From assembly GCF_019645855.1 (NCBI RefSeq), contig NZ_CP080999.1, positions 2,790,001 to 2,854,000 on the forward strand: a DNA stretch of 64,000 nucleotides, in the 5' to 3' direction. Positions 1 through 8,560 of this stretch are shown here, in pieces. The notes under the pieces are model-generated. The model worked only from the letters and a program-made list of their open reading frames with translations. It ran no database searches and was not told where the DNA came from. The DNA comes from Mycobacterium malmoense. Lineage in GTDB: Bacteria; Actinomycetota; Actinomycetes; Mycobacteriales; Mycobacteriaceae. The stretch's first letter is position 1; the number at the start of each line of letters is the position of its first letter. The position numbers and the translations under genes were made by a program.

Positions 1-675
1 TCGGCGGATGATCGCGGCGTCGCGCAGCACGTCGCGGATCCTGGTGCTGGTGAGCCGCATTCGGTCCTGCGCGGCCTCCCACACCTCGGACTCCTCCACG
101 CGATAGCGGACGATCAGGCTGATCAGCGCCGGGATGATGCTCAGGGCGAACAGCCAGCGCCACGACAACCTCAGCCAATTCATCACCACCAGCGAGGCGA
201 CGCTCGCCAGCAGATAGCCGAAGGCGTACCCCTCCTGCAACAGCCCGGAGAAAAAGCCGCGTCGCTCGACGGGAACCTTCTCCATGGCCAGCGCGGCGCC
301 CAGCCCCCACTCGCCGCCCATGCCGATGCCGTACAGCAGCCGCAGGATCACCAGCACGGTGAAGTTGGGCGCGAACGCGCACAGGAACCCGACCACCGAG
401 TAGAACATCACGTCGACCATCAGCGGAAGCCGCCGGCCGACGCGGTCGGCCCACAGCCCGAACAGCAGCGCGCCGACGGGCCGCATGATCAGGGTGGCCG
501 TGGTGACGAACGCGACCTCGGCCTTGCTGTGATGGAACGTCTTCGCGATGTCGGCATAGACGAGCACGACGATGAAGTAGTCGAAGGCGTCCATCGTCCA
601 GCCCAGCAACGCCGCGATGAATGAATTTCGCTGATCGCCCGTCAACTTCTTCTTTTGAGGACTTTGTGTTGTCAC
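1..675 (-). CDS. nanT: MFS transporter, NanT-like (3' end outside window)
   Basis: This is the N-terminal 225 residues of a major facilitator superfamily permease, and the gene runs off the left edge. I placed the start at the GTG at 675; the first residues are MTTQSPQKKK, followed by a hydrophobic helix. The loop 2-3 signature GLWADRVGRRLPL and the segment GMGGEWGLGAALAMEKVP are typical of the metabolite/sialate:H+ symporter branch. Several membrane helices are visible. The protein would sit in the inner membrane and import an organic anion with protons. Rv1902c (nanT) lies at the equivalent place in M. tuberculosis, next to Rv1903 and aao, so the symbol rests on synteny. Substrate is not shown by the sequence. 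Confidence 0.75.
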   Translation of the reverse strand, partial: MTTQSPQKKKLTGDQRNSFIAALLGWTMDAFDYFIVVLVYADIAKTFHHSKAEVAFVTTATLIMRPVGALLFGLWADRVGRRLPLMVDVMFYSVVGFLCAFAPNFTVLVILRLLYGIGMGGEWGLGAALAMEKVPVERRGFFSGLLQEGYAFGYLLASVASLVVMNWLRLSWRWLFALSIIPALISLIVRYRVEESEVWEAAQDRMRLTSTRIRDVLRDAAIIRR

Positions 676-727
676 GTCAGCATCGTGCAGTACCGGGCGC
701 GCTGGCGCGAGAGTAGGTTGCGAATGC

Positions 728-1795
728 ATGCGGATCATCGACGCCGATGGGCACGTCGCCGAGAACTCCTCGCTGACCATCGAGGCACTCGAGCGCTGGC
801 CCGAACACATCAAACCCAGCCCGGACGGGCGGCTGCGGCTGACGTTCGAGGGCCGCAACTACCCGGAGGACCAAGGCCCGGGCGCGGGTTGTCCGCCCGA
901 GCACGGGATCAGCAACGCACCCGGCATCAATTGCCGGTCGCCCGAAGGCGTGCTGGGCGACGCCGACCGCGATCACATCGACACGATGGTGCTGTATCCG
1001 AGCCTCGGGCTGTGCGTGCCCAGCCTCGAAAATCCCGAATTTGCAGCCGGATTCGCGCGGCTCTACAACCAGTGGATCGCGGATTACTGCGCCTCGTCGG
1101 GCGGCCGGTTGCGCGGCGTCGCCGTGGCCCCGGTCGAGCACGGGCAGGTGGCCATCGACGTCATGACCGAGGCCAAGGACCTCGGGCTGGTGGCGACCCT
1201 CGTCCCGCCGGCGCTCAAGACACGCAACCTCGACCACCCGGACCTCGACCCGTTCTACGCCGCGGCCGTCGACCTCGAGATGCCGCTGGGCATTCACGGC
1301 GCCCCGGGCATCCACCTGCCGAAGATCGGCGTGGACCGCTTCACCAACTACATCCAGGTGCACTGCATCAGCTTTCCGTTCGACCAGATGACGGCGATGA
1401 CCGCGCTGGTTTCCGGCGGCGTCTTCGAGCGCCATCCGCGGTTGCGGGTCGCCTTTCTCGAGGCGGGGGCGGGCTGGGTGCCATTCTTCGTCGACCGCCT
1501 GCACGAGCATTACGAGAAGCGCGGGGATTGGGTCGAGCGCGGCTGGCGCCGCGATCCGCACGAATATCTCAAGGCGGGCAACATCTTTGTGACCTGTGAG
1601 CCCGAGGAACCGATCCTGCCGGGCGTGATCGACGTGCTCGGCGCCGACTTCATCATGTTCGCCAGCGATTACCCGCACTGGGACGGCGAATGGCCGGAGA
1701 GCACCAAGCACCTGCGCACCCGCGCCGACATCAGCGAGGAAGCGCGCGAAAAGATCGGCGGCCGCAACGCGCAGCGCTTCTACAACCTGAACTGA
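728..1795 (+). CDS. Amidohydrolase-2 family metal-dependent hydrolase
   Basis: A 355-residue TIM-barrel hydrolase of the amidohydrolase 2 (ACMSD-like) family. The N-terminal metal motif is DADGHV at residues 4-9, so the usual first His of HxH is replaced. The mid-protein GIHGAP segment and the C-terminal FASDYPHWDGEWPES motif, carrying the catalytic Asp, are typical. Family members perform hydrolysis or decarboxylation of cyclic or aromatic carboxylates; the substrate here cannot be read from the sequence. The ATG at 728 is about 50 bases from the divergent transporter start, so the two may share a control region and could act in one uptake/catabolic route (inference). Confidence 0.8.
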   Translation: MRIIDADGHVAENSSLTIEALERWPEHIKPSPDGRLRLTFEGRNYPEDQGPGAGCPPEHGISNAPGINCRSPEGVLGDADRDHIDTMVLYPSLGLCVPSLENPEFAAGFARLYNQWIADYCASSGGRLRGVAVAPVEHGQVAIDVMTEAKDLGLVATLVPPALKTRNLDHPDLDPFYAAAVDLEMPLGIHGAPGIHLPKIGVDRFTNYIQVHCISFPFDQMTAMTALVSGGVFERHPRLRVAFLEAGAGWVPFFVDRLHEHYEKRGDWVERGWRRDPHEYLKAGNIFVTCEPEEPILPGVIDVLGADFIMFASDYPHWDGEWPESTKHLRTRADISEEAREKIGGRNAQRFYNLN

Positions 1796-1836
1796 CCGGC
1801 TTACTTCTTGCCCGGCGCGGTGGCAGGATCTCCCGC

Positions 1837-2238
1837 ATGGGCCCTTTTCTGCTTCGCGCCGCATTGACCGGATTCGCGTTATGGATCGTCACGCTCTTCG
1901 TGCACGGGATCAGCTTCGTCGGCGGTGACACGAGGCTGGAGCGGGTCGGCATCATCTTCGTCGTCGCGGTGATCTTCGGTCTGGTCAACGCATTCATCAA
2001 GCCGATCGTCCAGTTCCTGTCGATCCCGCTGTACATCCTGACCCTCGGCCTGATCCACATCGTCATCAACGCGTTGATGTTGTGGATCACGGCCTGGATC
2101 ACCGAACACACCACGCACTGGGGGCTGCAGATCGACCACTTCTGGTGGACGGCGATCTGGGCCGCCATCGTGTTGTCGATCGTGAGCTGGGTGCTGTCGC
2201 TGGTGGTCCGCGACGCCGGCCGCCGCGCCCGCGTCTGA
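1837..2238 (+). CDS. Four-helix membrane protein, phage holin 4 superfamily IV type (Rv1903-like)
   Basis: A 133-residue integral membrane protein with four hydrophobic segments: roughly residues 4-24, 35-60, 63-85 and 105-127. Composition and length match the mycobacterial 4-TMS holin-like family (Phage_holin_4_2). Conserved signatures include FGLVNAFIKPIVQ and a PLYILTLGL-type helix. The length agrees with Rv1903, which lies between nanT and aao in M. tuberculosis. The function of chromosomal members is unknown; the holin label is a family name, not evidence of lysis activity. The ATG at 1837 is chosen because it begins directly before the first helix; longer in-frame extensions read into the upstream gene. 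Confidence 0.75.
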   Translation: MGPFLLRAALTGFALWIVTLFVHGISFVGGDTRLERVGIIFVVAVIFGLVNAFIKPIVQFLSIPLYILTLGLIHIVINALMLWITAWITEHTTHWGLQIDHFWWTAIWAAIVLSIVSWVLSLVVRDAGRRARV

Positions 2239-2315
2239 CGGCTCAGCGGCCCGCCACCGCGGCGGTCGCTTCTCGGCGAAGGCGCGCGGCCCCTCTGATA
2301 TTTGCCGGAGGCATT

Positions 2316-2536
2316 CTCGGTCGTCGAAAACATCTCGAAGCCGCCCGCGACGCAGGTGCCGTTCACCGCCGCGACGATCGGCTTGTACACCGGGAATCGA
2401 TGCAGGACGGCGTGGATGGCGTCGTCCTTGTTCCACCCGTCGGGCCTGGGCATTCCATGTCCAGCGAGTTGCGCGTCTCGGGGCGGTTGATCCTGATGGA
2501 GGCGATGTGGGCGTGCAGCGCGTAGTCGATACTCAC
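2316..2536 (-). pseudogene. Decayed enoyl-CoA hydratase (crotonase) fragment
   Basis: Two pieces of a crotonase lie in different frames on the minus strand. The first, starting at a GTG at 2536, reads like the family N-terminus (HIASIRINRPETRNSLDM). After a shift near 2430-2450 the second frame continues with FPVYKPIVAAVNGTCVAGGF, the classic oxyanion-hole region. The spacing between the pieces is shorter than in intact crotonases, and nothing recognisable follows after about 2316, so the gene is both internally deleted or frameshifted and 3' truncated. No functional product is expected. Confidence 0.75.
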
Positions 2537-2614
2537 CGCGTCTCCACCGGTCTCGACGGCGAGCAGACATAGAGTCGCACTTTTCCGCGCCGGTTTGTGC
2601 GAGTCTGCGTCTGC

Positions 2615-3616
2615 TCACCGGTTGCTATCTTTGCAAGGATAGCCGCCGAAGCGGGCGACAGGGCTAGCGACCAGCCGCATCACGTCGCGCGCGCAACCCC
2701 AGGACAAGGTCACGCCGTTGCTGCTGTGGCCGTAGTTGTGGACGCACCGCGCCCGCCCGAGCGGCTCAACCTCCACGCGCACCGACGGACGGTCGGGACG
2801 CAGCCCGGTGATCGTCTCGAGCACCTCGGCCTCGCCGAGCCGTGGCTCGGCGAGGCGGCAGCGCTGCAGGATCCGGTCGGTCACCTCGGGATCCGGCGTG
2901 GTGTCCCAGCGGCCGGGGATGCTGATGCCGCCGCACACCACGCGCTGCGGGTGGGGGAAGTAACAAGTCCATTCCCGGCCGGCGTTGATCTCCAGGAACA
3001 GTTGCCGCAGGCCGGGATTGGCGAGGATGACGTGCTGGCCGAACAGCGGCCGCACCGTGTCGTCGCCCGTCAGCGCTCCGGCGCCAAGACCGGCACAGTT
3101 GACGACAATCGGTGCGGCATCGGCGGCCTCGGCCAGCGACCGCACGGGACGCGCCTCGATTGCGCAGCCGGCGGCGTCCAGCCGCCGTGTCAGATAGTCG
3201 AGGTAGTGCGGCATGTCGATCATCGGCATGGTGGCGCGAAACCCAGCACCAAAGCCGGCGGGGATATCGGCCGGGTCGGCCGGCCGCAGGTCGGGGATCA
3301 GCTCGGCCGCGGACGACATCGCCTCGGTCAATTGACCGACAATTAGCGCCGGCGCCATCCGCACCCCCGTGCTGGGGTCGTTGGCCAGGTCCCGAAACAC
3401 CCGTAGGGAATGCTCGGTCCAGCCCAGCGTCTTGGCGGCGCGTTCGGCCGGCCGCGGTGGCGCCCACACCGCTCCCGCCACCATTGAGGTCGTCTGCTGC
3501 GGCATCGCGGCCGCCCACACCCGCACCGGCCAGCCCGCTTCGGCCAGACATATGGCCGACGTCAAGCCGCTTACGCCGGCACCGACCACGACAATCTGTT
3601 GTGCGCCACTTGCCAC
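2615..3616 (-). CDS. aao: D-amino-acid oxidase
   Basis: A 333-residue FAD-dependent oxidase that would convert D-amino acids to 2-oxo acids, ammonia and hydrogen peroxide. The N-terminal dinucleotide-binding motif VVGAGVSGLTSA lies at residues 9-20. The C-terminal DAO signature HNYGHSSNGVTLSWG is intact. Its neighbour on the 5' side is the Rv1906c-type secreted protein gene, 14 bases away in the same direction, reproducing the Rv1905c-Rv1906c arrangement. The start is the ATG at 3616, directly before the Rossmann fold. The cytosolic peroxide it makes is notable because katG normally lies nearby in M. tuberculosis but is distant here. Confidence 0.88.
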   Translation of the reverse strand: MASGAQQIVVVGAGVSGLTSAICLAEAGWPVRVWAAAMPQQTTSMVAGAVWAPPRPAERAAKTLGWTEHSLRVFRDLANDPSTGVRMAPALIVGQLTEAMSSAAELIPDLRPADPADIPAGFGAGFRATMPMIDMPHYLDYLTRRLDAAGCAIEARPVRSLAEAADAAPIVVNCAGLGAGALTGDDTVRPLFGQHVILANPGLRQLFLEINAGREWTCYFPHPQRVVCGGISIPGRWDTTPDPEVTDRILQRCRLAEPRLGEAEVLETITGLRPDRPSVRVEVEPLGRARCVHNYGHSSNGVTLSWGCARDVMRLVASPVARFGGYPCKDSNR

Positions 3617-3630
3617 GACAGCAAACTCCG

Positions 3631-4089
3631 TCAGGAGTGGGGGGCTTGCTGGCCATTCTGGCCGCCGAGCAGCCCGTTGAGGATGCCGAGAGTGCCCTGC
3701 ACACCTGGAGGCGGTGTATTAGCGGGCGGATTGGCGTCGGGAGTCAACTGCCAGGGCTGGCAGCCCGACGTCTTGAACGATTTGTCTGTCGGATCGATCT
3801 GCACTACCTGCGGCTTCTTGCTCAGGGCGTTGTCGATGAGCGCACCGTCGGGGTTGCCGATCCGCTTCCAGTAGCACGTGCCGTCGCCGACCGGCCCCGC
3901 CGAGCTGTATATGCCCGGCGCGATGTCGGTCCCCACCGCGTACGTGCCGTCGTGGTCGATCGTCGTCTTCGGTGCGGGCGGCGGCTGCGGGTCGGCGCCG
4001 GCGACGCCCGCGGACGCGGCCCAGCCCGCAAGGAGCAGTCCCGCGGCGGCCAATCGTGCCGCCACGGGTCCTCCCGCCTTAAACCCCAT
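3631..4089 (-). CDS. Secreted mycobacterial protein, Rv1906c-like
   Basis: A 152-residue exported protein. An N-terminal signal peptide (hydrophobic residues about 9-30) ends near AGVAGADPQPPP, typical of mycobacterial signal peptidase I sites. The mature part has a DGTYAVGTDIAPGIYSS segment and two Cys (CYWKR and SGCQPW) likely to form a disulfide, then a Pro/Asn-rich tail. Length and position beside aao match Rv1906c, a conserved mycobacterial protein without known function. It would act outside the cytoplasm. Co-directional with aao and probably co-transcribed. Confidence 0.8.
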   Translation of the reverse strand: MGFKAGGPVAARLAAAGLLLAGWAASAGVAGADPQPPPAPKTTIDHDGTYAVGTDIAPGIYSSAGPVGDGTCYWKRIGNPDGALIDNALSKKPQVVQIDPTDKSFKTSGCQPWQLTPDANPPANTPPPGVQGTLGILNGLLGGQNGQQAPHS

Positions 4090-4122
4090 AGAACAGCAGC
4101 CTACCGGGGTGAGCAGCCCATT

Positions 4123-4587
4123 TCACGTCGCCGTCCGCACGCCGAGCACCGGCTGTATGCCCCGACCGTTGTTGAAGGCCGATGACCAGGGCCAGCGTCC
4201 GCGCCAGTCGGCCCACACCAGTTGCAACGCACGCACGTCGCCGCCGTAGATCGCGATCGCGGAGTTCATGTGCGCGTCGGGGTGTTCGACCTCGACAACT
4301 TCGACCAGGGTGGGGCCGCTAAGGGTAAGTCGCGCACCAGGTTTGGGCACGTCGATAGCCGGTGCCGACTCGACGATCCCGCCCAATAACCCAAGCGCCC
4401 GCCGCGGCGAGATGCCGGTCATCAAGAATTCGGGCAACCCGTGACGGGTCAGGCCGATGGTGTATGCGTACGGCACTCGATCGTCCTCGACATACTGCAC
4501 CGTCCAGCCTCGCTCGCGAATCTTTCGGCGTATCTCGGCGAGGTAATCGGCCACGGTGCTGCCCGGGTGGTCACACATCCAGCACAT
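4123..4587 (-). CDS. DUF4262 domain protein
   Basis: A 154-residue cytosolic protein of the DUF4262 family. The first residues MCWMCDHPG hold two Cys, and the hallmark segment YAYTIGLTRHGLPEFLMTG sits near residues 40-60. The start at 4587 is set by a strong purine-rich ribosome site (AAGGGGGA) a few bases upstream; longer extensions lack family similarity. The family has no established activity. It is co-directional with the Rv1906c-like gene, 33 bases upstream of that gene's start. This gene is not part of the M. tuberculosis order here, where katG-furA would be expected. Confidence 0.75.
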   Translation of the reverse strand: MCWMCDHPGSTVADYLAEIRRKIRERGWTVQYVEDDRVPYAYTIGLTRHGLPEFLMTGISPRRALGLLGGIVESAPAIDVPKPGARLTLSGPTLVEVVEVEHPDAHMNSAIAIYGGDVRALQLVWADWRGRWPWSSAFNNGRGIQPVLGVRTAT

Positions 4588-4787
4588 CGCATCCCCCTTA
4601 TCTTTCGTCGTGCTTTGCCGCCACGATGCGCGCAGGGTCTGACACGTTTGTCCGGCCAGCCGTCTTGGCCGCTCGCGGCGGCCAATTGGGCACACCTAGA
4701 CCCAAGGTGGACCCGAAAAGCCGGCCGGGTTACCGTCCGTTGAGCGACGGCGTTCAGGAAAGAGCGCCGCGGGCGGGAGGTCTCGGC

Positions 4788-5486
4788 GTGCTGTTCATGC
4801 ACGAGGTGCACAACGTGCGCGGCCGGCGCGAAGACCACTTCGAGGCCGCGTTTCGGGAGGGCTGGATGCCCATGCTCGCCGACGGCGATGACGCCCGGCT
4901 GTTGTGGTACGCCCATCACGCGCAGGGCAGCGGTCCCGCCTACACCGTCGTCACCATCACCGCCGTTCAGGACGGGGCGGCATGGGAACGCCTTGCCCTG
5001 CGGGTACAACAGGGCGATCTGCAGAAGTGGATGCGCGGCCTGGACGAACTGCGCCACGAGGTCGAGGCGAAGCTGCTCATACCGCTCCCGTGGTCGCCGT
5101 TGCAGGGCGTGTCGTTCGACGAGGTGCCGGTCGACGGGCGGGAACACGAGCTGAGCCTCTACATGGAAGACACCATGTGGCCCTACCAAGACAAGTTCGA
5201 GGAATACATCGTCCGCTGCGGCGACGTCTATGCCCGAAGCCTTGAGCGGCCGTCGTCCATGCTGACCATCCAGGCGGCTTTCCAGCCCGCCCTGGGCAGC
5301 CACCTACGCCGCGAGGTCACCTTGATGCAGCGCATCCAGCGGCCGGAGCAACTGCTCGAACTGCTCCGCACGCATATTCCCCCCGAGCACCGCGCCCCGG
5401 GCACCTGGATGCACGACGCCCTGGATCTGCGAGACCAGTGGACCAGCCGATTGCTGCGCACCTCCGCCTGGTCACCCCTGTACTAA
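4788..5486 (+). CDS. Conserved hypothetical protein, possible NIPSNAP/dimeric alpha-beta barrel type
   Basis: A 232-residue soluble protein I do not recognise with confidence. The GTG at 4788 is preceded by GGGAGG at optimal spacing. Two similar halves seem present: one begins MHEVHNVRGRREDHFE and the other LSLYMEDTMWPYQDKFEEY. Each has a short strand followed by a long helix rich in Trp and acidic residues, which suggests a tandem ferredoxin-like (dimeric alpha-beta barrel, NIPSNAP-like) fold. There is no signal peptide or membrane segment. It stands alone between convergent genes, so context gives no role. Confidence 0.6.
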   Translation: MLFMHEVHNVRGRREDHFEAAFREGWMPMLADGDDARLLWYAHHAQGSGPAYTVVTITAVQDGAAWERLALRVQQGDLQKWMRGLDELRHEVEAKLLIPLPWSPLQGVSFDEVPVDGREHELSLYMEDTMWPYQDKFEEYIVRCGDVYARSLERPSSMLTIQAAFQPALGSHLRREVTLMQRIQRPEQLLELLRTHIPPEHRAPGTWMHDALDLRDQWTSRLLRTSAWSPLY

Positions 5487-5575
5487 GCCGGACAAGCCCA
5501 TTCGAGTGTGTTCTCAGGGCGGCGTCCCTCGGCGTGTCGGCACCGCCAGATCACACTCGGCGCCAAGATCCTCGG

Positions 5576-6175
5576 TCAAGCCAGCGGCGCCAAGCCCGAG
5601 CGAAGCAGATCCAGGCTCGCGGCCACGAGTCCACCGAGGTCGTCGGCACAGCCGTGGCAGCCCCAATGTTCTACCGCCACAACAAGCGTCGCCGCCATCA
5701 CAGACCCCGCGACCTCGGCGCCGAGATCGATGTTCGCCACGTCCGGGTTGCGGTTCCTGACGAAGTCGGTCAGCACCCGAGCAAACGACGACTGCACCAC
5801 CCGCAGGTGGCTCGCGATGCGGTCGGCGCTGATCAGCTCCGCGCGAGCCGTCGCGGCCTGGCGCACCACCTCGAGGTCGTGCGGGAAGGTTGCCACGCTC
5901 GCGAGCACCGCATCGAAGAGTGACTCGGAGGCGGGACGCTGGGCCAGCGCCTCGGCCAGCCATTCCAGGTGCGTCTCGTAGTCCTGGAACAGCACCGCCT
6001 CCTTGGTAGGGAAATGCCGGAAGAAGGTGCGTTCGGTGACGCCGGCCTCGCGCGCCAGCTCGGTTACGGTCACGTTGGCAAATCCCTTGCGGGCGAAGCT
6101 CTTTAATGCCGCCTGGCGAAGCGCCTCGTGCGTCGATCGTCGGCGTTGTTGGTGACGGTTTGTCGGGGCGGCCAT
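5576..6175 (-). CDS. TetR family transcriptional regulator
   Basis: A 199-residue regulator. The helix-turn-helix lies at about residues 30-55 (VTVTELAREAGVTERTFFRHF), and the variable ligand-binding C-terminal domain follows. I chose the ATG at 6175, giving MAAPTNRHQQRRRS; an in-frame GTG/ATG start further upstream would run into the operator. It is divergent from the FAD oxidoreductase gene at 6286. The roughly 110-base gap holds two identical palindromes that are strong candidates for its own operator, so it probably represses both genes until a ligand binds. Confidence 0.85.
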   Translation of the reverse strand: MAAPTNRHQQRRRSTHEALRQAALKSFARKGFANVTVTELAREAGVTERTFFRHFPTKEAVLFQDYETHLEWLAEALAQRPASESLFDAVLASVATFPHDLEVVRQAATARAELISADRIASHLRVVQSSFARVLTDFVRNRNPDVANIDLGAEVAGSVMAATLVVAVEHWGCHGCADDLGGLVAASLDLLRSGLAPLA

Positions 6176-6209
6176 GTCGCGCCGATCGTATCCCAGCCCT
6201 CCCGGGCTG

Positions 6210-6248
6210 GTCAGTACTGACATCTTCCAATTATGTCAGTACTGACAT
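6210..6248. promoter_or_regulatory. Tandem TetR-type operators
   Basis: Two copies of the perfect palindrome GTCAGTACTGAC occur at 6210-6221 and 6235-6246. The second extends to the 16-bp ATGTCAGTACTGACAT at 6233-6248. Their centres are 25 bases apart. They sit in the divergent region between the TetR gene start and the oxidoreductase start, where an autoregulator would bind. Binding is inferred from position and symmetry. Confidence 0.75.
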
Positions 6249-6285
6249 ATTCTTGTCACGCGCTACTCGAGGGAGGGCCAGAATT

Positions 6286-7863
6286 ATGAGCGGGACCGAT
6301 TTTGACGCGATCGTGGTGGGCGCCGGGCACAACGGGCTGACGGCAGCGGCGGTTCTGCAACGCGCGGGTCTTCGCACACTGTGCCTGGAAGCCAACACCT
6401 ATGCGGGGGGCATGGCGGCGACCGTCGAATTGATCGACGGCTTCCGGTACGAGATCGCGGGTTCGGTGCAGTTTCCGACGGCGAGCCAAATCACCAAGGA
6501 GCTCGGCCTCGACACGCTGCCGACGGTGGAGCCGGAGGTGATGTCGACCAACATCGGCGAATCCGGCGAGGAGCCGATGATCTTCTACCGCGACCCGATC
6601 CAGCTGATGACGCACCTCGGCGAGAAGCACGGCTTCGAGGCGGTCACCGGCATGGCCGAACTGATCGGCTGGAGTCAGGGGCCTGCAAAAGCCTTGGGCC
6701 GCTTCGATGTCCGCAAACCTCCCAAGACTCTCGACGAGATGTATGCTTGCGCGGCCAACGATGCCGAACGCCGGGCGATTCACGAAATGCTGTTCGGGTC
6801 GGCGATGGACGTGATCGACCGCTTCCTGCCGGACAAGGACAAACACGCGGTGATGCGGGGGATGCTCGCGTTTCTGGCCGTCAACTCCACCTACCGAGGG
6901 CCCTATACACCAGGCAGCGCCACCTGTTTGGCGTTCGCCCTGGCGGTCCCCCAGGACAGCACAGACAGCACCGCGATGATGACCAAGCTCGAGGGCGGCA
7001 TCGGCGCACTCACCGAGCATCTGTGCGGGCTCTTCGTTTCCGACGGCGGCGAAATCCGATTCCGCACCAGGGTTGAGCAGATTCTCGTCGACCACGATGC
7101 GGTGACCGGCGTACGACTACGGGACGGTTCGACGATCACCGCGCCGATCGTGGTGTCCAACCTGGCGCCCGACGTGACCCTCACCGAGCTCATCGCGTCC
7201 GAACACGTTCCGGCAGAACTGGTCTCGCGCGTGTCCGGCCGGGATCACCGGGCTTCTTTCGTGCAAATCCACTTCGCCCTCGACGGGCTGCCCGAGTTCG
7301 CCCCGCCCTACGAACTGCTGAACGAGGCCGGCATGCAGCAGTCGATCGGCATCTTCGGAACGCCGGAAGAGCAACAGCTGCAATGGGAAACCTGCCGCCG
7401 CGGCATCGTCCCGGACAACCCGTCGATGGGGTTACAGATTCCGTCGGTGCACGATCCGAGCATGGCGCCGCCCGGAAAGCACGCGGCGAGCGCATTCGCC
7501 TACGCCTTTCCGGTCGAGGCCGGCCGCGACCAGCACGGGCATCTGAAAAATGAGATGGCACAGCGCGTTGTCGACAAGGTCACCAGATTTGCCCCCAACT
7601 TCAAGGACATCGTGATCCGCCATATCACGTTCGCGCCCTACCACATGAACACCATGTTCGGTGCACCGGCCGGCGACTTCTGCCACGGACTGCTGCATCC
7701 CGACCTGATGGGTCCAAATCGTCCCGGGCCCAAGGGCTTCCTCGACTTTCCGATTCCCATCGACGGCCTGTATCTCGGCGGCGCGGGATGTCATGGCGGC
7801 CCCGGCATTACATTCACTCCCGGCTATAACGCCGCCTATCAGGCGCTCGACGACATCGCCTGA
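6286..7863 (+). CDS. FAD-dependent oxidoreductase, phytoene desaturase/PYROXD2-like
   Basis: A 525-residue flavoprotein. The N-terminal FAD motif VVGAGHNGLTAAAVLQRAG (residues 8-26) is followed by the second motif EANTYAGGMAATVELIDGF typical of the CrtI/PYROXD2 branch. The C-terminal YLGGAGCHGGPGITFTPGYN completes the FAD fold. The ATG at 6286 has a strong GGGAGGG ribosome site. Members desaturate or oxidise lipophilic substrates, but no carotenoid genes are nearby, so a general dehydrogenase role is safer. It is probably controlled by the divergent TetR gene through the twin palindromes. Confidence 0.82.
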   Translation: MSGTDFDAIVVGAGHNGLTAAAVLQRAGLRTLCLEANTYAGGMAATVELIDGFRYEIAGSVQFPTASQITKELGLDTLPTVEPEVMSTNIGESGEEPMIFYRDPIQLMTHLGEKHGFEAVTGMAELIGWSQGPAKALGRFDVRKPPKTLDEMYACAANDAERRAIHEMLFGSAMDVIDRFLPDKDKHAVMRGMLAFLAVNSTYRGPYTPGSATCLAFALAVPQDSTDSTAMMTKLEGGIGALTEHLCGLFVSDGGEIRFRTRVEQILVDHDAVTGVRLRDGSTITAPIVVSNLAPDVTLTELIASEHVPAELVSRVSGRDHRASFVQIHFALDGLPEFAPPYELLNEAGMQQSIGIFGTPEEQQLQWETCRRGIVPDNPSMGLQIPSVHDPSMAPPGKHAASAFAYAFPVEAGRDQHGHLKNEMAQRVVDKVTRFAPNFKDIVIRHITFAPYHMNTMFGAPAGDFCHGLLHPDLMGPNRPGPKGFLDFPIPIDGLYLGGAGCHGGPGITFTPGYNAAYQALDDIA

Positions 7864-7866
7864 GCG

Positions 7867-8475
7867 TCAGCCGCCGAATGTTCCGGTGAGCTGCGCCTGT
7901 CCCGCCGCGGCCTGTGTTATCGCCTGTGCCGCTTGCACACCGACGAGTCCCGCGGGGAGCTGAAAGTTGGCGGGAAGCTGGTGGAGGGTGAACCGGTAGT
8001 GGTGCACCCCGGTGCCCGCGGGCGGGCAGGGCCCGCTGTATCCGGCCTGGCCGGCCGAGTTCGGCAGGCTGCTTCCCCCGGCGGGTGTCTGACCGTCCGC
8101 GGTGGTCCCGGGACCGGGAGGGATTCCCACCACGATCCAGTGGATGTAGGGGCCGCGGACGGCGTCCGCGTCGTCGACGACGAGCGCCCCGCCCAACGGC
8201 GCCGACCATGTCAGCGGTGGCGCGGTGTTGGCCCCCTTGCAGGTGTACTGCACGGGGATCGGCCCGCCATCGGGGAACGCGGGACTGCTGATCGTCAACG
8301 GCCCGTTGGCAGGCGCTTCCGCGAGGGTCCGGCCGAGGGTGGTCACCTTCGGCGTCAGCGGGGCCGTCATACGGCCGCCCCCATGACCGCCGCAGCCGAC
8401 CAGCGGAACCAGGAGTGCCAGCCCGCCGATGACCGATGCGATCCGGTGAAATGTGCTCGCCTGTGTCGATTCCAT
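7867..8475 (-). CDS. lppC: PEBP/YbhB-YbcL family lipoprotein, LppC-like
   Basis: A 202-residue lipoprotein with phosphatidylethanolamine-binding protein fold. The signal peptide ends in the lipobox LVGC at about residues 25-28, so Cys28 would be lipidated and the protein anchored outside the membrane. The PEBP core is visible: PIPVQYTCKGANTAPPLTW, then the HWIVVGIPP segment, and HHYRFTLHQLP near the C-terminus. Length and location between the Rv1906c and aceA equivalents fit Rv1911c (lppC); the close paralogue Rv1910c is an alternative. It is convergent with the FAD oxidoreductase, 3 bases from that stop. Confidence 0.78.
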   Translation of the reverse strand: MESTQASTFHRIASVIGGLALLVPLVGCGGHGGGRMTAPLTPKVTTLGRTLAEAPANGPLTISSPAFPDGGPIPVQYTCKGANTAPPLTWSAPLGGALVVDDADAVRGPYIHWIVVGIPPGPGTTADGQTPAGGSSLPNSAGQAGYSGPCPPAGTGVHHYRFTLHQLPANFQLPAGLVGVQAAQAITQAAAGQAQLTGTFGG

Positions 8476-8560
8476 AAAGGACAGTGTCGCTGCCGAACCG
8501 TGTCTCCGGAAGCACCCGTTTTTCGCCGCCGTGGCCGGTCACCATTTTGGATCATGACGG

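Noticed and set aside
677..1864. Long open frames opposite the amidohydrolase and several other genes
   Set aside because: They are antisense shadows caused by high GC; none has family motifs, while the opposite strand does.
1837..2238. Prophage marker because of the holin family name
   Set aside because: No other phage genes are near, and the family is a standard mycobacterial chromosomal membrane protein.
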